From positions 1-6,888 of the forward strand of contig CAMLEQ010000212.1 in the NCBI GenBank assembly GCA_946479015.1: a DNA stretch of 6,888 nt, given 5' to 3'. Below are positions 6,547 to 6,888 of the stretch, in pieces (positions within the stretch are counted from its first letter, which is position 1; each line of letters opens with the position of its first letter). Both the position numbers and the translations under genes were made by a program. The notes beneath the pieces were generated by a model. The model was not told the origin of the DNA. It saw nothing but the letters and a program-made list of their open reading frames with translations, and did not search any database. This stretch comes from an uncultured Gemmatimonadota bacterium (GTDB lineage: Bacteria; Gemmatimonadota; Gemmatimonadetes; Gemmatimonadales; Gemmatimonadaceae).

Positions 6547-6767
6547 TGGGGGTGCCTAGGACCTGGTCGCTAGACCACCGAACAACGCGTGTGGCGTGTG
6601 GGGAACTGACGGGGAGAGGAGGTAGGGAGAGCGCGTGTAGGTTTGGATGTAGAGAGAGTTCACCTACACACGAGCCTACACGCGCTCTCCCTACCTCCTC
6701 ATCCCGTCAGTTCCCCACACGCCACACGCGTTCCATGGTGGTCCAGCGACTAGGTCCTAGACCCCCA
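6547..6767. repeat. Large imperfect inverted repeat (about 94-bp arms, 33-nt centre)
   Basis: The left arm 6547-6641 is the reverse complement of 6675-6767, with position i pairing with 13316-i over 6557-6641. In those 85 bp there are 8 mismatches: 6565, 6572, 6580-6583 and 6614-6615. The outer 10 bp align with a 2-nt insertion in the left arm. Two blocks are perfect: 30 bp at 6584-6613 and 26 bp at 6616-6641. The 33-nt centre contains CCTACACACG (6663-6672), a near copy of the start of the right arm (CCTACACGCG, 6675-6684), so the hairpin tip can register in two ways. No transposase, target-site duplication or U tract is seen. It could be a non-autonomous fold-back element, a long hairpin RNA, or an inverted duplication made by template switching. 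The structure is certain; its nature is open. Confidence 0.9.
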
Positions 6768-6772
6768 CCAGA

Positions 6773-6888
6773 TCATCTCCTCTTCGCCGCCGCCGGAATC
6801 TGCTTCTCGAACTCCACCGCCGCCGCCGTGCGGTTGTTGACGCCGAGCTTCTGGAAGAGGTTCTGCGTGTGGAACTTCACCGTGCTCG
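6773..6888 (-). CDS. LuxR/NarL-family DNA-binding protein, C-terminal fragment
   Basis: Thirty-seven codons and a TGA stop of a gene entering from the right edge; the rest lies outside the window. The peptide begins STVKFHTQNLFQKLGVNNRT and ends with a basic tail (KQIPAAAKRR). This is the second half of a LuxR/FixJ/NarL helix-turn-helix: recognition helix with TVK-x-H, then N-L-x-x-KLGV-x-NRT and an AA-containing last helix. In NarL-type response regulators this domain is at the C-terminus after a phosphoacceptor domain, but whether a receiver domain is present cannot be seen. The gene is co-directional with the IclR operon but separated from it by 448 bp including the large inverted repeat, so it is probably a separate transcription unit. 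Confidence 0.85.
   Translation of the reverse strand, partial: STVKFHTQNLFQKLGVNNRTAAAVEFEKQIPAAAKRR

Larger units (their letters stand above)
6325..6772. other. 448-bp gene-free region between the LuxR-type gene and the IclR gene
   Basis: No credible coding frame crosses this stretch; open frames here are short or continue antisense frames of neighbouring genes. It holds the large inverted repeat at 6547-6767, which begins about 5 bp after the luxR stop, and the AT-rich palindromic patch at 6358-6394. Between them, 6395-6546 is G-rich on the plus strand and shows only minor dyads: GACA-5nt-TGTC at 6487-6499 and a CCCC/GGGG pair around TACGT near 6508-6520. I can assign no function to that middle part. 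Confidence 0.7.

Noticed and set aside
6547..6767. Inverted repeat as an intrinsic terminator of the LuxR-type gene
   Set aside because: The arms are about 94 bp and no U-rich tract follows on either strand, so it does not fit this class, although it might still stop polymerase.
6547..6767. Insertion sequence or CRISPR array
   Set aside because: No transposase fragment or target duplication is visible, and there are only two inverted arms, not regularly spaced direct repeats.

Overview
The window is GC-rich and all of its convincing genes lie on the minus strand, so it reads right to left. The mix points to a Gemmatimonadota bacterium: a SusC/RagA-type TonB-dependent receptor with a carboxypeptidase-regulatory-like N-terminal domain, a SusD/RagB lipoprotein, strong G/C bias at third codon positions and good Shine-Dalgarno sequences. 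Bacteroidota share SusCD pairs but are usually much less GC-rich. The assignment is inference from protein style and composition; no marker gene is present.

Layout in transcription order (right to left): (1) the last 37 codons of a LuxR/NarL-type DNA-binding protein, entering from the right edge (6773-6888). (2) A 448-bp gene-free stretch (6325-6772) dominated by a large imperfect inverted repeat, with arms of about 94 bp around a 33-nt centre (6547-6767). It also holds a short AT-rich patch with three small palindromes and a TTGACA box just upstream of the next gene. (3) An IclR-family regulator (5617-6324) whose effector domain appears to lack about 50 residues. (4) A GTG-started, lipobox-bearing S51 serine peptidase of cyanophycinase type (4687-5610), 6 nt after the regulator. 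(5) An 88-bp gap with two adjacent perfect dyads (4630-4658). (6) A full-length SusC-like receptor (1545-4598). (7) 47 bp later, a full-length SusD-like lipoprotein (133-1497). (8) A non-coding tail with two GC-rich hairpins (22-92), possible transcription ends.

The genes make a coherent uptake locus. SusC and SusD would form a TonB-energised outer-membrane importer with a surface substrate-binding lid. The lipid-anchored S51 peptidase would cleave a polymer or isopeptide in the envelope, and the IclR protein, encoded immediately before the peptidase, is the obvious candidate regulator. If the peptidase really is a cyanophycinase, this could be a SusCD-based locus for scavenging cyanophycin (multi-L-arginyl-poly-L-aspartate) or related beta-aspartyl peptides. 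That idea is inference. The most unusual raw signals are the large inverted repeat, the shortened IclR protein and the twin dyads in front of susC.
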